A stretch of 64,000 nucleotides of DNA, from positions 78,899-142,898 of the forward strand of contig URRR01000004.1 in the NCBI GenBank assembly GCA_900550365.1, given 5' to 3'. This stretch comes from an uncultured Prevotella sp. Lineage in GTDB: Bacteria > Bacteroidota > Bacteroidia > Bacteroidales > Bacteroidaceae. Positions 26,220 to 34,002 of this stretch are shown one piece after another. Each line of letters opens with the position of its first letter. The stretch's first letter is position 1. The notes below the pieces were generated by a model. That model saw nothing but the letters and a program-made list of their open reading frames with translations. It did not search any database and was not told the DNA's origin. A program made the translations under genes and the position numbers.

Positions 26220-27266
26220 ATGAATGTGAGAAAAGAATTTACCACAGGGCTGTTTGTCTTGATGTCTGCCATACCAGTCAAGGCCCAACAGACCATAGAT
26301 GTACATACCCACATCATCGTGCCTGAATACATAGAAGTATTGAAGGCGCACGGCGCGGAACTGGAAGAGACTTTTCCGTTGCCTTCATGGAGTGCCGGAC
26401 GGCACGTGGCATTTATGGACAGCGCAGGAATCCGTACCTCTGTGCTTACCTTGCCGGCCCCGCAACCGTATTATGGCAACGTGGATGAAAGCGCCGGGTG
26501 CATCCGCCGTGTAAACGAAATCTCGGCAGAGATTAAGCGGCAATATCCCGGCAGGTTCAGGTTTTGCGCCGCCTTGCCCCTGCCTGACGTAGACGCGGCC
26601 ATCAGAGAGGCCGTTTATGCGCTTGACACATTGAAAGCAGACGGCATCAAACTTGCCACCAACAGCCGTGGACAATACTTGGGCGATGAAGAGCTTGACC
26701 CGCTGATGGACGTCCTTAACAGGCGCGGCGCGGTCATCATCATACATCCTCACCGCCCCACGCCTTATCCTGAAAAGACAACGGCCACTACGCCGCTGGC
26801 CATGTATGAATATCCGGCTGAAACCACCCGTGCGGTAGTGAATATGCTGGCACGCAATGTGCTGACGCGTTATCCAGACCTGAAAGTAGTAGTACCTCAT
26901 TGCGGTTCGTTTCTGCCTTTAGCCCTGCCGCGCATGAAGTCAATACTTCCCGCAATGGTGAAGCAGGGCTACATGCAGCCTGTTGACTGGGACGTCAATC
27001 TGTCCCGCCTTTATTTCGACCTGGCCGGCAGCCCTACAACAGAAGTATTACATGCGTTGCTCACCATCACCACACCAGAACACATTCTTTACGGTTCTGA
27101 TTATCCCTATCTGCCCGATGCGGTTTTGCGGGCCAATCTGAAAAGACTCAAGCAGACACTTGCCTCTGACAAAGAGCTGGCAGGATACGCTGACCTGTTT
27201 CAGTGGAAGAATGCCGAAAAGCTGTTTGTCAGGGATGCAGATTGCGGCAGTATTCAGACGGAGTGA
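26220..27266 (+). CDS. Amidohydrolase-2 family (ACMSD-like) protein, exported
   Basis: 348 residues. Signal-like N-terminus (FTTGLFVLMSAIPVKAQ). Metal-binding marks are IDVHTHIIVPEY, HPHRPTPYPE, VVPHCGSFLPLALPRM and LYGSDYPYLPDAVL, as in the ACMSD/ring-decarboxylase branch of amidohydrolases that act on carboxylated aromatic or dienoic acids. The last codons (from about 27203) are part of an 81-bp repeat also present at 32486-32566, where the same C-terminus is found without the rest of the gene. The ancestral gene therefore ended head-to-head with, and overlapped, the AraC gene now at 32512. Confidence 0.82.
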   Translation: MNVRKEFTTGLFVLMSAIPVKAQQTIDVHTHIIVPEYIEVLKAHGAELEETFPLPSWSAGRHVAFMDSAGIRTSVLTLPAPQPYYGNVDESAGCIRRVNEISAEIKRQYPGRFRFCAALPLPDVDAAIREAVYALDTLKADGIKLATNSRGQYLGDEELDPLMDVLNRRGAVIIIHPHRPTPYPEKTTATTPLAMYEYPAETTRAVVNMLARNVLTRYPDLKVVVPHCGSFLPLALPRMKSILPAMVKQGYMQPVDWDVNLSRLYFDLAGSPTTEVLHALLTITTPEHILYGSDYPYLPDAVLRANLKRLKQTLASDKELAGYADLFQWKNAEKLFVRDADCGSIQTE

Positions 27267-27283
27267 TGCCTTCATACTTCTTG
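27203..27283. repeat. 81-bp direct repeat, left copy
   Basis: Identical to 32486-32566 except one base (C/T at position 13). It covers the amidohydrolase 3' end and what would be the antisense 3' end of the AraC gene (DADCGSIQTE on the plus strand). Sequence similarity stops abruptly after CTTCATACTTCTTG. It marks the left edge of a 5.2-kb inserted segment. Confidence 0.9.
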
Positions 27284-27307
27284 TATACCAACTGGAATCA
27301 TATGCAT

Positions 27308-28201
27308 TTATCCCTGTAATCGATACTCCCCCGGTGTCTTCCCGACTTTCTTCTTGAACAGTCGGCTGAAATAAGGAAGATATTGGAACCCTAATTCTTC
27401 AGCCACTTGTCCGATACTCTTTGAGGTATCAAGCAAACGTTCTTTTGCAATGGAGATAACCTTGTCCTGAATGTATTCCTGTGCTGATTTTCCACATTCT
27501 TTTTTAATCAAATCACCGAAATAGTTAGGAGAAAGGCAAAGTTCAGTAGCAAAATACTTGACCGTGGGCAAGCCGGACTGTATCGGCTGACCGGAGTTGA
27601 AATAATCGTGCAACAATTTCTCGAAACGGGTCAGCAGATCGGTATTGACTTTCTTACGGGTTATGAACTGGCGTTCGTAAAAGCGTGTGCAATAATCCAG
27701 CAGCAACTCTATATAAACACAGACCAATGTCTGGCTGTGGTTGTCTATCGGGTGGTTGAGTTCTTCCGTTATCTTGACAAAACAATTTATTATAATGTGT
27801 CTTTCCCGTTCGGACAGATGCAATGCCTCATTTACATCATAAGCAAAGAATGTATATTTCTTCATTTTTGCAACCAATGGCGTGCCGACAATCAAATCAG
27901 GATGAAACAGCAGTCCCCAGCCTTGTGGTTTGAACACTTCGCCGGGAGCTTCTGCACCGATGACCTGCCCCGGTGAGACACATACGATACTACCCTCTTG
28001 GTAGTCATAGTATTGCCGTCCGTAAGTGAATGTGCCGTTTTTAGTTTCCTTTAGGAATACGGCATAAAAATCAATATTAAACAAAAAACTATGTATGGGC
28101 GATAGTTTTGAAAAGTCGATAATGCTCACCAATGGATGCAGAGTTTCCACACCCATATATTTATTGTATGCATCAATGTTTACTCTTTTTACCCTCTTCA
28201 T
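27308..28201 (-). CDS. AraC-family regulator, island paralogue
   Basis: 297 residues from the ATG at 28201; the open frame extends upstream to 28291, but a -7 box at 28228-28235 supports the shorter start. The N-terminal sensor (about 1-150) contains GSIVCVSPGQVIGAEAPGE and GWGLLFHPDLIVGTPL; the C-terminal HTH pair has LCLSPNYFGDLIKKECGKSAQEYI and IGQVAEELGFQYLPYFSRLFKKKVGKTPGEYR. It is clearly paralogous along its whole length to the regulator at 32512-33411 (shared RQFITRK, SGLPTVKYFA, PNYFGDLIKK). It is divergent from the CMD-EamA-SDR-AKR operon, whose promoter bears 21-bp repeats, so it probably controls that operon. Confidence 0.88.
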   Translation of the reverse strand: MKRVKRVNIDAYNKYMGVETLHPLVSIIDFSKLSPIHSFLFNIDFYAVFLKETKNGTFTYGRQYYDYQEGSIVCVSPGQVIGAEAPGEVFKPQGWGLLFHPDLIVGTPLVAKMKKYTFFAYDVNEALHLSERERHIIINCFVKITEELNHPIDNHSQTLVCVYIELLLDYCTRFYERQFITRKKVNTDLLTRFEKLLHDYFNSGQPIQSGLPTVKYFATELCLSPNYFGDLIKKECGKSAQEYIQDKVISIAKERLLDTSKSIGQVAEELGFQYLPYFSRLFKKKVGKTPGEYRLQG

Positions 28202-28227
28202 AAGTTTTCTTTTCTTGTTTGTTTCTG

Positions 28228-28235
28228 CAAATATA
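28228..28235 (-). promoter_or_regulatory. Promoter -7 box of island AraC gene
   Basis: TATATTTG on the minus strand, 27 bases before the chosen ATG; it excludes the longer reading frame start at 28291. Confidence 0.6.
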
Positions 28236-28275
28236 AGGTATTGTTTTCTAAAAGTTTTACCCTTTATCCAAATTT

Positions 28276-28341
28276 CAGTTATCTGTATCAAACGTTCAGT
28301 AATCAGTATAACGGGGTTCTATGAGATACGCTGTAATTTTG
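28276..28341 (+). promoter_or_regulatory. CMD operon promoter with 21-bp direct repeat
   Basis: CAGTTATCTGTATCAA (28276) and CAGTAATCAGTATAAC (28297) are direct repeats 21 bp apart; the -7 box TAATTTTG is at 28334-28341. The GTAT cores are 49 and 28 bp before the -7 box. The motif resembles, but is not identical to, the repeats of promoters A and B, as expected for a paralogous regulator. Confidence 0.65.
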
Positions 28342-28367
28342 CATCATCGGATTAAAACAAAATATTT

Positions 28368-29024
28368 ATGGAACTGAAACATCTTACGGAACGGCAGGCG
28401 CATATCGCCTTGATTTCCATTCATACGGCTATCGCCACCACCAACGTGGAGGGATTGAAGAAAGTTTTGGCAGATGCGTTGGACTTCGGCATGACCATTA
28501 ACGAGATTAACGAGGAGATTGTGCATCTGTATTGTTACGTGGGTTTTGCTCCGGCGTGCCGGGCAACCACTGTGTTTATGAACTTGGTGAATGAACGGCG
28601 TAGCAAAGGCATATATGACGAGCAGGGACGAGAAGCATCGCCCCTTGACAAGAGCGAAAGCAAATACGCACGGGGTGAACGGCTGCAAATGCTTTGCGCA
28701 GGCATGACGGCAGAACAGTTGCGCAGCGGTTTCTTCGGTTTCAATCCGCTGCTGGACTTCTGCCTGAAAGAACATTTGTTTGCCGATCTCTTTGCCCGTG
28801 ACCTGCTTTCGTATGTCGAGCGGGAGATTACCACCGTGTCTGCCCTTGCCGCTATCAAAGAGCCCATGGTGGAATCGCATTACGGCGGTGCGCTGAATGT
28901 CGGCGTGACGGAGAAACAGTTGCATGAAATACTGATGCTCATTGAACAAGAAGTATCATTTGAGGCTGCGGAAGTCGGCTCGCAACGCTTGGAACATACA
29001 TTGCAAGCACGAAAAGAGAAATAA
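28368..29024 (+). CDS. Carboxymuconolactone decarboxylase family protein (two CMD repeats)
   Basis: 218 residues, all helical, no signal. Two AhpD/CMD-like halves are visible: HLTERQAHIALISIHTAIAT with VHLYCYVGFAPACRATTVFM in the first, and REITTVSALAAIKEPMVESH with ALNVGVTEKQLHEILMLIEQ in the second. CMD proteins are either ring-lactone decarboxylases or AhpD-type peroxide/peroxynitrite reductases; the reductase CxxC pair is not seen here, so a small-molecule or quinone-related role is open. First gene of the CMD-EamA-SDR-AKR operon. Confidence 0.82.
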   Translation: MELKHLTERQAHIALISIHTAIATTNVEGLKKVLADALDFGMTINEINEEIVHLYCYVGFAPACRATTVFMNLVNERRSKGIYDEQGREASPLDKSESKYARGERLQMLCAGMTAEQLRSGFFGFNPLLDFCLKEHLFADLFARDLLSYVEREITTVSALAAIKEPMVESHYGGALNVGVTEKQLHEILMLIEQEVSFEAAEVGSQRLEHTLQARKEK

Positions 29025-29033
29025 GCCCAATCT

Positions 29034-29942
29034 ATGGGAAGTGCGTCAGAGAAATGGAAAGGTCATGTGGCTGTCCTGTGTGCCAACTTGATATTCGGGC
29101 TGAACATTCCGATAAGTAAGGCTCTGCTCAGTCAATGGATGACACCGTTCGGATATATGGCATCACGTACCCTTGCAGCAACCATTATCTTCTGGGTTAT
29201 ACAAAGTTTCTTACCCAAGGAAAAAGTGTCTCCAAAGGATTTGGCGATTATCGCTATGGGCGGTATCATGGGATTTGTCGTGTCGCAATCCCTGACTGCA
29301 ATCAGCTTACAATATACTTCACCGGTTTATTTCTCGCTGATTGTAGCATTAAGTCCGCTGGTCGTGATGTTGCTTGCGGCAGTGTTCCTGAAAGAACCGA
29401 TTACAGGGAAGAAAATGGCAGGCGTAGTGTTGGGTGTTGCCGGGGCATTGCTGATGATTTCGCAGATAGACAATTCCGCATCGGGTAAAAACAACCTGTG
29501 GGGGATATTCCTTGCGATTATCAGCGTAACGGCATTTTCTGTCTATCTGATAATCATCCGTTCAGTGGCGCAAAAATACACTACGGTGACGCAAATGAAA
29601 TGGATGTTCCTCTTTGCGGCAATCATCCTTGTTCCATTGGGTTGTACTGAATATTCCGAACAGACACTCTTTTCTGCTTCATGTAGTTGGTCCGGCGTAT
29701 GGGAGTTGGCGTTTGTTGCAATATTGGCTACTTCCGTCGCCTATTTCCTCACTCCTTTCGGCATGAAATATCTGAGGGCGACCACCGTAAGTGTCTATAT
29801 GAACTTGCAGCCGATAGTGTCTTCCGTGGCGGCAATCTGCGTCGGACAGGACAGTTTTTCATGGGACAAGCCTCTGGCGGCGGTGCTGGTTATCGCCGGG
29901 GCATACGTGGTTTCCACCAGCAGGGCAAAAGAAACAGCATGA
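29034..29942 (+). CDS. DMT-superfamily (EamA) exporter
   Basis: 302 residues with ten hydrophobic segments in two EamA repeats, each ending in the usual pattern of a proline/glycine-rich helix (SPLVVMLLAAVFLKEPITGKK in the first, LQPIVSSVAAICVGQDSFSW in the second). Family role: export of amino acids, metabolites or drugs across the inner membrane. It starts 10 bases after the CMD gene, so it may export a product or toxin handled by the operon. Substrate unknown. Confidence 0.85.
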   Translation: MGSASEKWKGHVAVLCANLIFGLNIPISKALLSQWMTPFGYMASRTLAATIIFWVIQSFLPKEKVSPKDLAIIAMGGIMGFVVSQSLTAISLQYTSPVYFSLIVALSPLVVMLLAAVFLKEPITGKKMAGVVLGVAGALLMISQIDNSASGKNNLWGIFLAIISVTAFSVYLIIIRSVAQKYTTVTQMKWMFLFAAIILVPLGCTEYSEQTLFSASCSWSGVWELAFVAILATSVAYFLTPFGMKYLRATTVSVYMNLQPIVSSVAAICVGQDSFSWDKPLAAVLVIAGAYVVSTSRAKETA

Positions 29943-29970
29943 ATATAAACATTCTAAAAGCAATAGAATT

Positions 29971-30747
29971 ATGAAACAGAAAGAATTATTGGCAGGCAAA
30001 GTCGCCCTCGTGACGGGCGGCAGCAGCGGTATCGGCTTCGGAACCGCCAAAAGACTGAAGGAAGAAGGCGCATTCGTCTATATCACCGGACGGCGCAAGG
30101 AGGTATTGGAGCAGGCTGCCGCCAAATTGGGCAGTGGCGTAAAGGCGGTGCAAGCTGACATTTCCAACAAGGACGATATGCTCCGGTTGGCAAACATCAT
30201 CAAGGAGGATAAAGGCGGGCTTGACATCATCTTCGCCAACGCAGGCGGAGGCAAGGCTATCCCGTTTGAGGAGGCAACCGAAGCGGACTATCACCGCACA
30301 TTCGATGTGAACGTATGGGGCACGTACCTGACCGTACAAGCCCTGCTGTCTATCCTGCGTGACGGGGCATCTGTCATCTTGAACGCCTCTATCACGGCTT
30401 ACATGGGATTGCCGGGATTCGGGTTGTATGCAGCGACAAAAGCTGCCGTCCGTTCCTTCGCCCGTAGCTGGACGACCGACCTGAAAAGCCGTGGAATCCG
30501 TGTCAATGCCGTTAGTCCTGGCGTGATACCGACAGAGGGATACGAAGTAGTGCAGGGAATGAGCGCCGCCGACGTGCAGGCATACGCCGACCGCGTCGCA
30601 TCTGAAATTCCGTTGGGACGAGTCGGAACAAGCGAGGAACTTGGCGATGCCGTAGTCTTCCTTGCGTCGGATTTGAGCAAATACATCACAGGTATTGAAC
30701 TGACGGTAGATGGCGGCATGACACAAGTTTATGCAGGGAAAAACTAA
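29971..30747 (+). CDS. Short-chain dehydrogenase/reductase
   Basis: 258 residues, classical SDR. The NAD(P) motif is VALVTGGSSGIGFGTAKRL (about 13-30), with TGRRKE after beta-2 suggesting NADPH preference, IFANAGGG as the NAG motif, the serine of NASITAYMG, and the catalytic YAATKAAVRSFARSW (Y-x3-K). VNAVSPGVIPTEGY and LTVDGGMTQVYAGK close the fold. Family role: reduction of a carbonyl or oxidation of an alcohol. Between the exporter and the AKR genes. Confidence 0.9.
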   Translation: MKQKELLAGKVALVTGGSSGIGFGTAKRLKEEGAFVYITGRRKEVLEQAAAKLGSGVKAVQADISNKDDMLRLANIIKEDKGGLDIIFANAGGGKAIPFEEATEADYHRTFDVNVWGTYLTVQALLSILRDGASVILNASITAYMGLPGFGLYAATKAAVRSFARSWTTDLKSRGIRVNAVSPGVIPTEGYEVVQGMSAADVQAYADRVASEIPLGRVGTSEELGDAVVFLASDLSKYITGIELTVDGGMTQVYAGKN

Positions 30748-30775
30748 ATCATTTATATACACAACAAATCAACTT

Positions 30776-31813
30776 ATGGAATACATCAAACTTGGAAATT
30801 CAGACTTAAACGTGTCACGCATCTGCATGGGATGTATGGGATTCGGCGACCCTACACAAGGGGCATGCACTTGGACTATCGGTGAAGAACAATCAAAAGA
30901 AATCATTAAACGGGGACTGGAACTGGGCGTGAATTTCTTTGATACCGCCATCGCGTATCAAAGCGGCACAAGCGAGCAGTACGTGGGGCGTGCTCTCCGC
31001 TCCCTCGCCAAACGGGAAAACGTGGTAGTTGCCACCAAGTTCCTGCCCCGTACCGCTGATGAGATTGCCGCCGGAATAACCGGGCAGCAACATGTAGAAC
31101 GTATGCTCAACAAGAGTCTTGAAAACCTCAGCATGGACTACGTGGACTTGTATATCTGCCACATGTGGGACTACAACACGCCCATCGAGGAAATCATGGA
31201 GGGCATGAACAATGCCGTGAAAGCAGGTAAGGTACGTGCTATCGGCATCTCCAACTGTTTCGCCTGGCAGCTTGCCAAAGCCAATGCCATTGCCGAACAC
31301 AACGGTTGGGCAAAGTTCGTATCCGTGCAGGGGCATTACAATCTGCTGTTCCGTGAGGAGGAGCGTGAAATGGTTCCCCTTTGTGAGGAGGACAATATCG
31401 CCCTGACTCCTTACAGCGCATTGGCGGGCGGGCGTCTCTCCAAACGCCCGGGTGAAACTTCGAAACGCCAGGAGGAGGACGGCGTAGCCAAGATGAAATA
31501 CGATGCCACAGCCGAGCAGGACGGTATTATCATTGCCCGTGTAGCCGAACTTGCCGACCGTTATGGAGTAACCATGACACAAGTCGCATTGGCTTGGCTT
31601 TTGCACAAGGTTGCGTCACCCGTAGTCGGAGCTACAAAATTGCACCACATCGACGGTGCTGTAGCCGCCCTCGACCTGAAACTGACAGATGAGGATATGG
31701 CTTATCTGGAGGAAATGTACATTCCGCACAAATTGGTAGGCGTCATGGCACTCAACAAAAAGAAGCCGACGGAAAAAGCTACTTGGTCCACTGGAAATCA
31801 GGTGATCAAGTAA
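30776..31813 (+). CDS. Aldo-keto reductase
   Basis: 345 residues from MEYIKLGNSDLNVSRICMGC; the open frame reaches 30731 but would overlap the SDR gene, and the chosen ATG fits the AKR family start. The barrel shows FFDTAIAYQSGTSEQYVG (catalytic Asp/Tyr), VVATKF (catalytic Lys), YVDLYICHMWD (catalytic His), and the NADPH-binding end WLLHKVASPVVGATKLHHID. Family role: NADPH-dependent reduction of aldehydes and ketones. Last gene of the operon; a strong terminator follows. Confidence 0.9.
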   Translation: MEYIKLGNSDLNVSRICMGCMGFGDPTQGACTWTIGEEQSKEIIKRGLELGVNFFDTAIAYQSGTSEQYVGRALRSLAKRENVVVATKFLPRTADEIAAGITGQQHVERMLNKSLENLSMDYVDLYICHMWDYNTPIEEIMEGMNNAVKAGKVRAIGISNCFAWQLAKANAIAEHNGWAKFVSVQGHYNLLFREEEREMVPLCEEDNIALTPYSALAGGRLSKRPGETSKRQEEDGVAKMKYDATAEQDGIIIARVAELADRYGVTMTQVALAWLLHKVASPVVGATKLHHIDGAVAALDLKLTDEDMAYLEEMYIPHKLVGVMALNKKKPTEKATWSTGNQVIK

Positions 31814-31828
31814 ACATCCAAAATTAAA

Positions 31829-31866
31829 TATCTCCCTGTGTATTAAGCAGCAGGGAGATACTTTTT
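31829..31866 (+). terminator. Terminator of CMD-EamA-SDR-AKR operon
   Basis: TATCTCCCTG / CAGGGAGATA stem of 10 pairs, 12-base loop, then CTTTTT. Confidence 0.88.
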
Positions 31867-31901
31867 ATAAGCAGGTAAGCCGAAAAAAAAGAAAAAACAT
31901 A

Positions 31902-32375
31902 ATGTCGAGATTCTCATTACAACATAAAATTATCGTTGGTTATATCATATTAGTTTCGGCCATTTTCTGTATGACCCTCACGATTTTGTATGAGAGGCAG
32001 CAAATTCCGGAAATCTAATCAGAAACTTCTGAAATACGCACATTATGTCAAAACACAAATATAATTCACCGATATATTACGAAGCTTTCCAAATCGGGAA
32101 AAGCGTCATAGATCGGAAGAAGCAAATTGTCGAAACTATCAGACTAACCGGTTGCATACGGACAGTCTGCTACAAGCCATGAAGTCTTATTGCATAAATG
32201 TATGTGCGACCGCAATAAACAGATACAATGCGTGCTTTATTGGCTGACAAGGAAGAACATCTGTGGCATATCATGCCGGTATTTTAATGGCAGAAAGAAG
32301 CCGACAGCCTTCTAATAAACACCTGCCCGAAGTGACGAAACATGCGGCCCGTGCATCTATTCAGCAATCTGCATA
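31902..32375 (+). pseudogene. Decayed rteA-like sensor histidine kinase, 5' fragment
   Basis: The first 39 codons are intact (SRFSLQHKIIVGYIILVSAI, then CMTLTILYERQQIPEI) and then a stop. Beyond it, jumping between frames recovers SETSEIRTLC, EAFQIGKSVI, NYQTNRLHTDSLLQAMK, TDTMRALLADKEEHLWHIM, EADSLLIN and LPEVTKHAARAS in the correct order. This is the sensor region of the RteA-type kinases of Bacteroides conjugative transposons as I remember it (KIIVGYIIL, DSLLQALK, RALLADKE, EADSLLAN). Several frameshifts and stops are present and the kinase domain is missing. It lies at the right edge of the inserted segment. Confidence 0.75.
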
Positions 32376-32485
32376 AATCTGTTTTCCCATCATTATGCCA
32401 TTTTGTTTCATCCGAAGCTAAACACTCTGACCGTCAGCAAGAATACTCAAATTCGCTCTAATCTACGTTTTATCCTAATTATTCT

Positions 32486-32566
32486 GTGGAAGAATGCTGA
32501 AAAGCTGTTTGTCAGGGATGCAGATTGCGGCAGTATTCAGACGGAGTGATGCCTTCATACTTCTTG
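32486..32566. repeat. 81-bp direct repeat, right copy
   Basis: Matches 27203-27283 with one mismatch. Here the plus strand still encodes the amidohydrolase C-terminus (WKNAEKLFVRDADCGSIQTE) but the rest of that gene is absent, while the minus strand is the genuine end of the AraC gene. It marks the right edge of the inserted segment. Confidence 0.9.
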
Positions 32567-33411
32567 AAGAGCCGGCTGAAGTGCTGAGAGTATTCAAAGC
32601 CGAGACGGTCTGACACCTGTGAAATGCTTTCTCCTGCAGCCAGGCCGTTCTTGGCAAGCTGAATGACAAACTGCCGTATGTGGTTGCTCGCCGTGTCGCC
32701 CGTGGTTTTCTTTATCACGTCGCCGAAATAGTTGGGCGACATACACAGCTTGTCGGCACAATATTGCACGGTGGGCAGGCCGAGGGTAAGCTGGAGCTTG
32801 TCTTCAAAATAGCTGCGCAGCAGATGATTGAAACGCACGAGGATGTCTGAGTTCTCCACCTTCCTGGTGATGAACTGACGGTTATAGAAACGCTGGCAGA
32901 AGTTCAGGGCCAGTTCTATATAGCTGACGATAATGGCATTCTGAAGTCCGTCGGGCCTTTTGCCGAGCTCATCGCGTATCTGGCGCATCAGTGATACAAG
33001 GATGTCATGTTCCTCGTCTGTCATGTGCAGAGCCTCATTTACCCGGTAATCAAAGAATGAATAGTCACGGATGTGCCTCTCAAGGGGAAAACCGTGTAAC
33101 AGGTCTGGATGAAAGAGCAGAGCCCAGCCGGTAATTGTCACCTGTTCGCCGTTGTCCTCCTTGCCGCCCACCTGCCCCGGAGCCACGCAGAGCAGCGTTC
33201 CCTTGTTATAATCGTACTTGCCGCAGCCATAATCGAGGTCAACATCGGCGTCGTCACGCAGGAAAAGCCCGTACACGCTGTAGTTGTTCAGGCTGTGGCG
33301 TATGGGCGACACCTCGGCATAATCAATGACACAGACCAACGGGTGACGGCTGTCACACCCCAGATAACGGCTGTAGTCATTGACGTTCCTCACTTTCAAT
33401 ATCTTGCTCAT
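32512..33411 (-). CDS. AraC-family regulator of the redox operons
   Basis: 299 residues. Sensor part about 1-170 (VCVIDYAEVSPIRHSLNN, LLCVAPGQVGGKED, GWALLFHPDLLHGFPL), helical middle with QFITRKVENSDILVRF, and the HTH pair LCMSPNYFGDVIKKTTGD and ISQVSDRLGFEYSQHFSRLF. Paralogue of the gene at 27308. It has a minus-strand -7 box TATCTTTG at 33442-33449. Inference: it binds the CAGTGAAA-type, 21-bp-spaced repeats in front of genes at 23103, 25511, 33579 and 50846. The idea of electrophile sensing rests on analogy with the E. coli AraC protein YqhC, which controls an alcohol dehydrogenase and an aldo-keto reductase. Confidence 0.87.
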   Translation of the reverse strand: MSKILKVRNVNDYSRYLGCDSRHPLVCVIDYAEVSPIRHSLNNYSVYGLFLRDDADVDLDYGCGKYDYNKGTLLCVAPGQVGGKEDNGEQVTITGWALLFHPDLLHGFPLERHIRDYSFFDYRVNEALHMTDEEHDILVSLMRQIRDELGKRPDGLQNAIIVSYIELALNFCQRFYNRQFITRKVENSDILVRFNHLLRSYFEDKLQLTLGLPTVQYCADKLCMSPNYFGDVIKKTTGDTASNHIRQFVIQLAKNGLAAGESISQVSDRLGFEYSQHFSRLFKKYEGITPSEYCRNLHP

Positions 33412-33441
33412 AAGATTTTCAGGTTATGCATTCTGCCGATA

Positions 33442-33449
33442 CAAAGATA
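33442..33449 (-). promoter_or_regulatory. Promoter -7 box of AraC gene
   Basis: TATCTTTG on the minus strand, about 30 bases before the ATG at 33411. Confidence 0.6.
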
Positions 33450-33489
33450 ATGTATTTCGCCGACAATGATTTTATGAGAAATGGTTTTT

Positions 33490-33555
33490 CCGTAAAAATG
33501 GTAGGATTTGCCTGCTTATGGTTACAACGGTTATTCTTATTCTGACGTAAATTTG
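33490..33555 (+). promoter_or_regulatory. Redox operon promoter C with AraC-type half-sites
   Basis: CCGTAAAAATGGTAGG (33490) and CCTGCTTATGGTTACA (33511) are 21 bp apart and align with promoter A by GTAAAA and GTTACA; the -7 box TAAATTTG is at 33548-33555. Cores at 48 and 27 bp from the -7 box. It drives rightward transcription, divergent from the AraC gene. Confidence 0.5.
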
Positions 33556-33578
33556 CATCAGATAAAAACAAGACAAAG

Positions 33579-33794
33579 ATGAAAGAAAAGACTGATTTTC
33601 TAAGAGAGTTATACGCGGATGAGGCGGTACGCTTCATTGCCGACCGCCACAACGTTACGCCTGAGCAGCTCTTGAGCTGTCTCCACATAGGGGAGCCGCA
33701 GACCGCCGCCAACGTATCGGGCGGTGAGATGATCCTCCTGGAGCCGAATGAAATAGAGATACTTAAAGGTCTTTCAGCCACGGTTAAGGGCTGA
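33579..33794 (+). CDS. Small acidic protein, 71 residues, unknown
   Basis: The product opens MKEKTDFLRELYADEAVRFI, continues with an NVTPEQLL helix and ends ILKGLSATVKG. It is probably two or three helices, with no signal or membrane segment. The phrase DEAVRFIADRHNVTPEQLL looks like a short DNA- or protein-binding helical pair; I do not recognise a named family. It is the first gene behind promoter C and is separated from the flavin reductase gene by 208 bases that hold a repeat cluster, so it may be transcribed with the downstream redox genes. Confidence 0.7.
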   Translation: MKEKTDFLRELYADEAVRFIADRHNVTPEQLLSCLHIGEPQTAANVSGGEMILLEPNEIEILKGLSATVKG

Positions 33795-33844
33795 CTTGCG
33801 CCTCAGTGGTAAATGCCTTATTATCAGGACTTTATCTGCCGGCC

Positions 33845-33931
33845 TGTAAAAGGTGGCCTTTTGCAGGCTGAAAGACGGCCTTTTATCGTGCGAAAGACGG
33901 TCTTTTACAAGCTGAAAGACGGTCTTTTAGA
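33845..33931. repeat. GGCCGTC repeat cluster 4
   Basis: Four units: AAAAGGTGGCCTTTTGC, GAAAGACGGCCTTTTATC, GAAAGACGGTCTTTTAC, GAAAGACGGTCTTTTAG, about 22 bases apart and all in one orientation, between the small gene and the flavin reductase. Confidence 0.85.
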
Positions 33932-34002
33932 AAACGGCAGGAAGCCAAGGCTGCCCCTTCAGGCTTATGACAAATATCAGAAACATTAAAATATAAATAA
34001 CT

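Noticed and set aside
27267..27307. Remnant of a third AraC gene next to the amidohydrolase end
   Set aside because: The AraC-like bases here are just the left copy of the 81-bp repeat; similarity ends at 27283 and no further AraC sequence follows before the intact island AraC gene.
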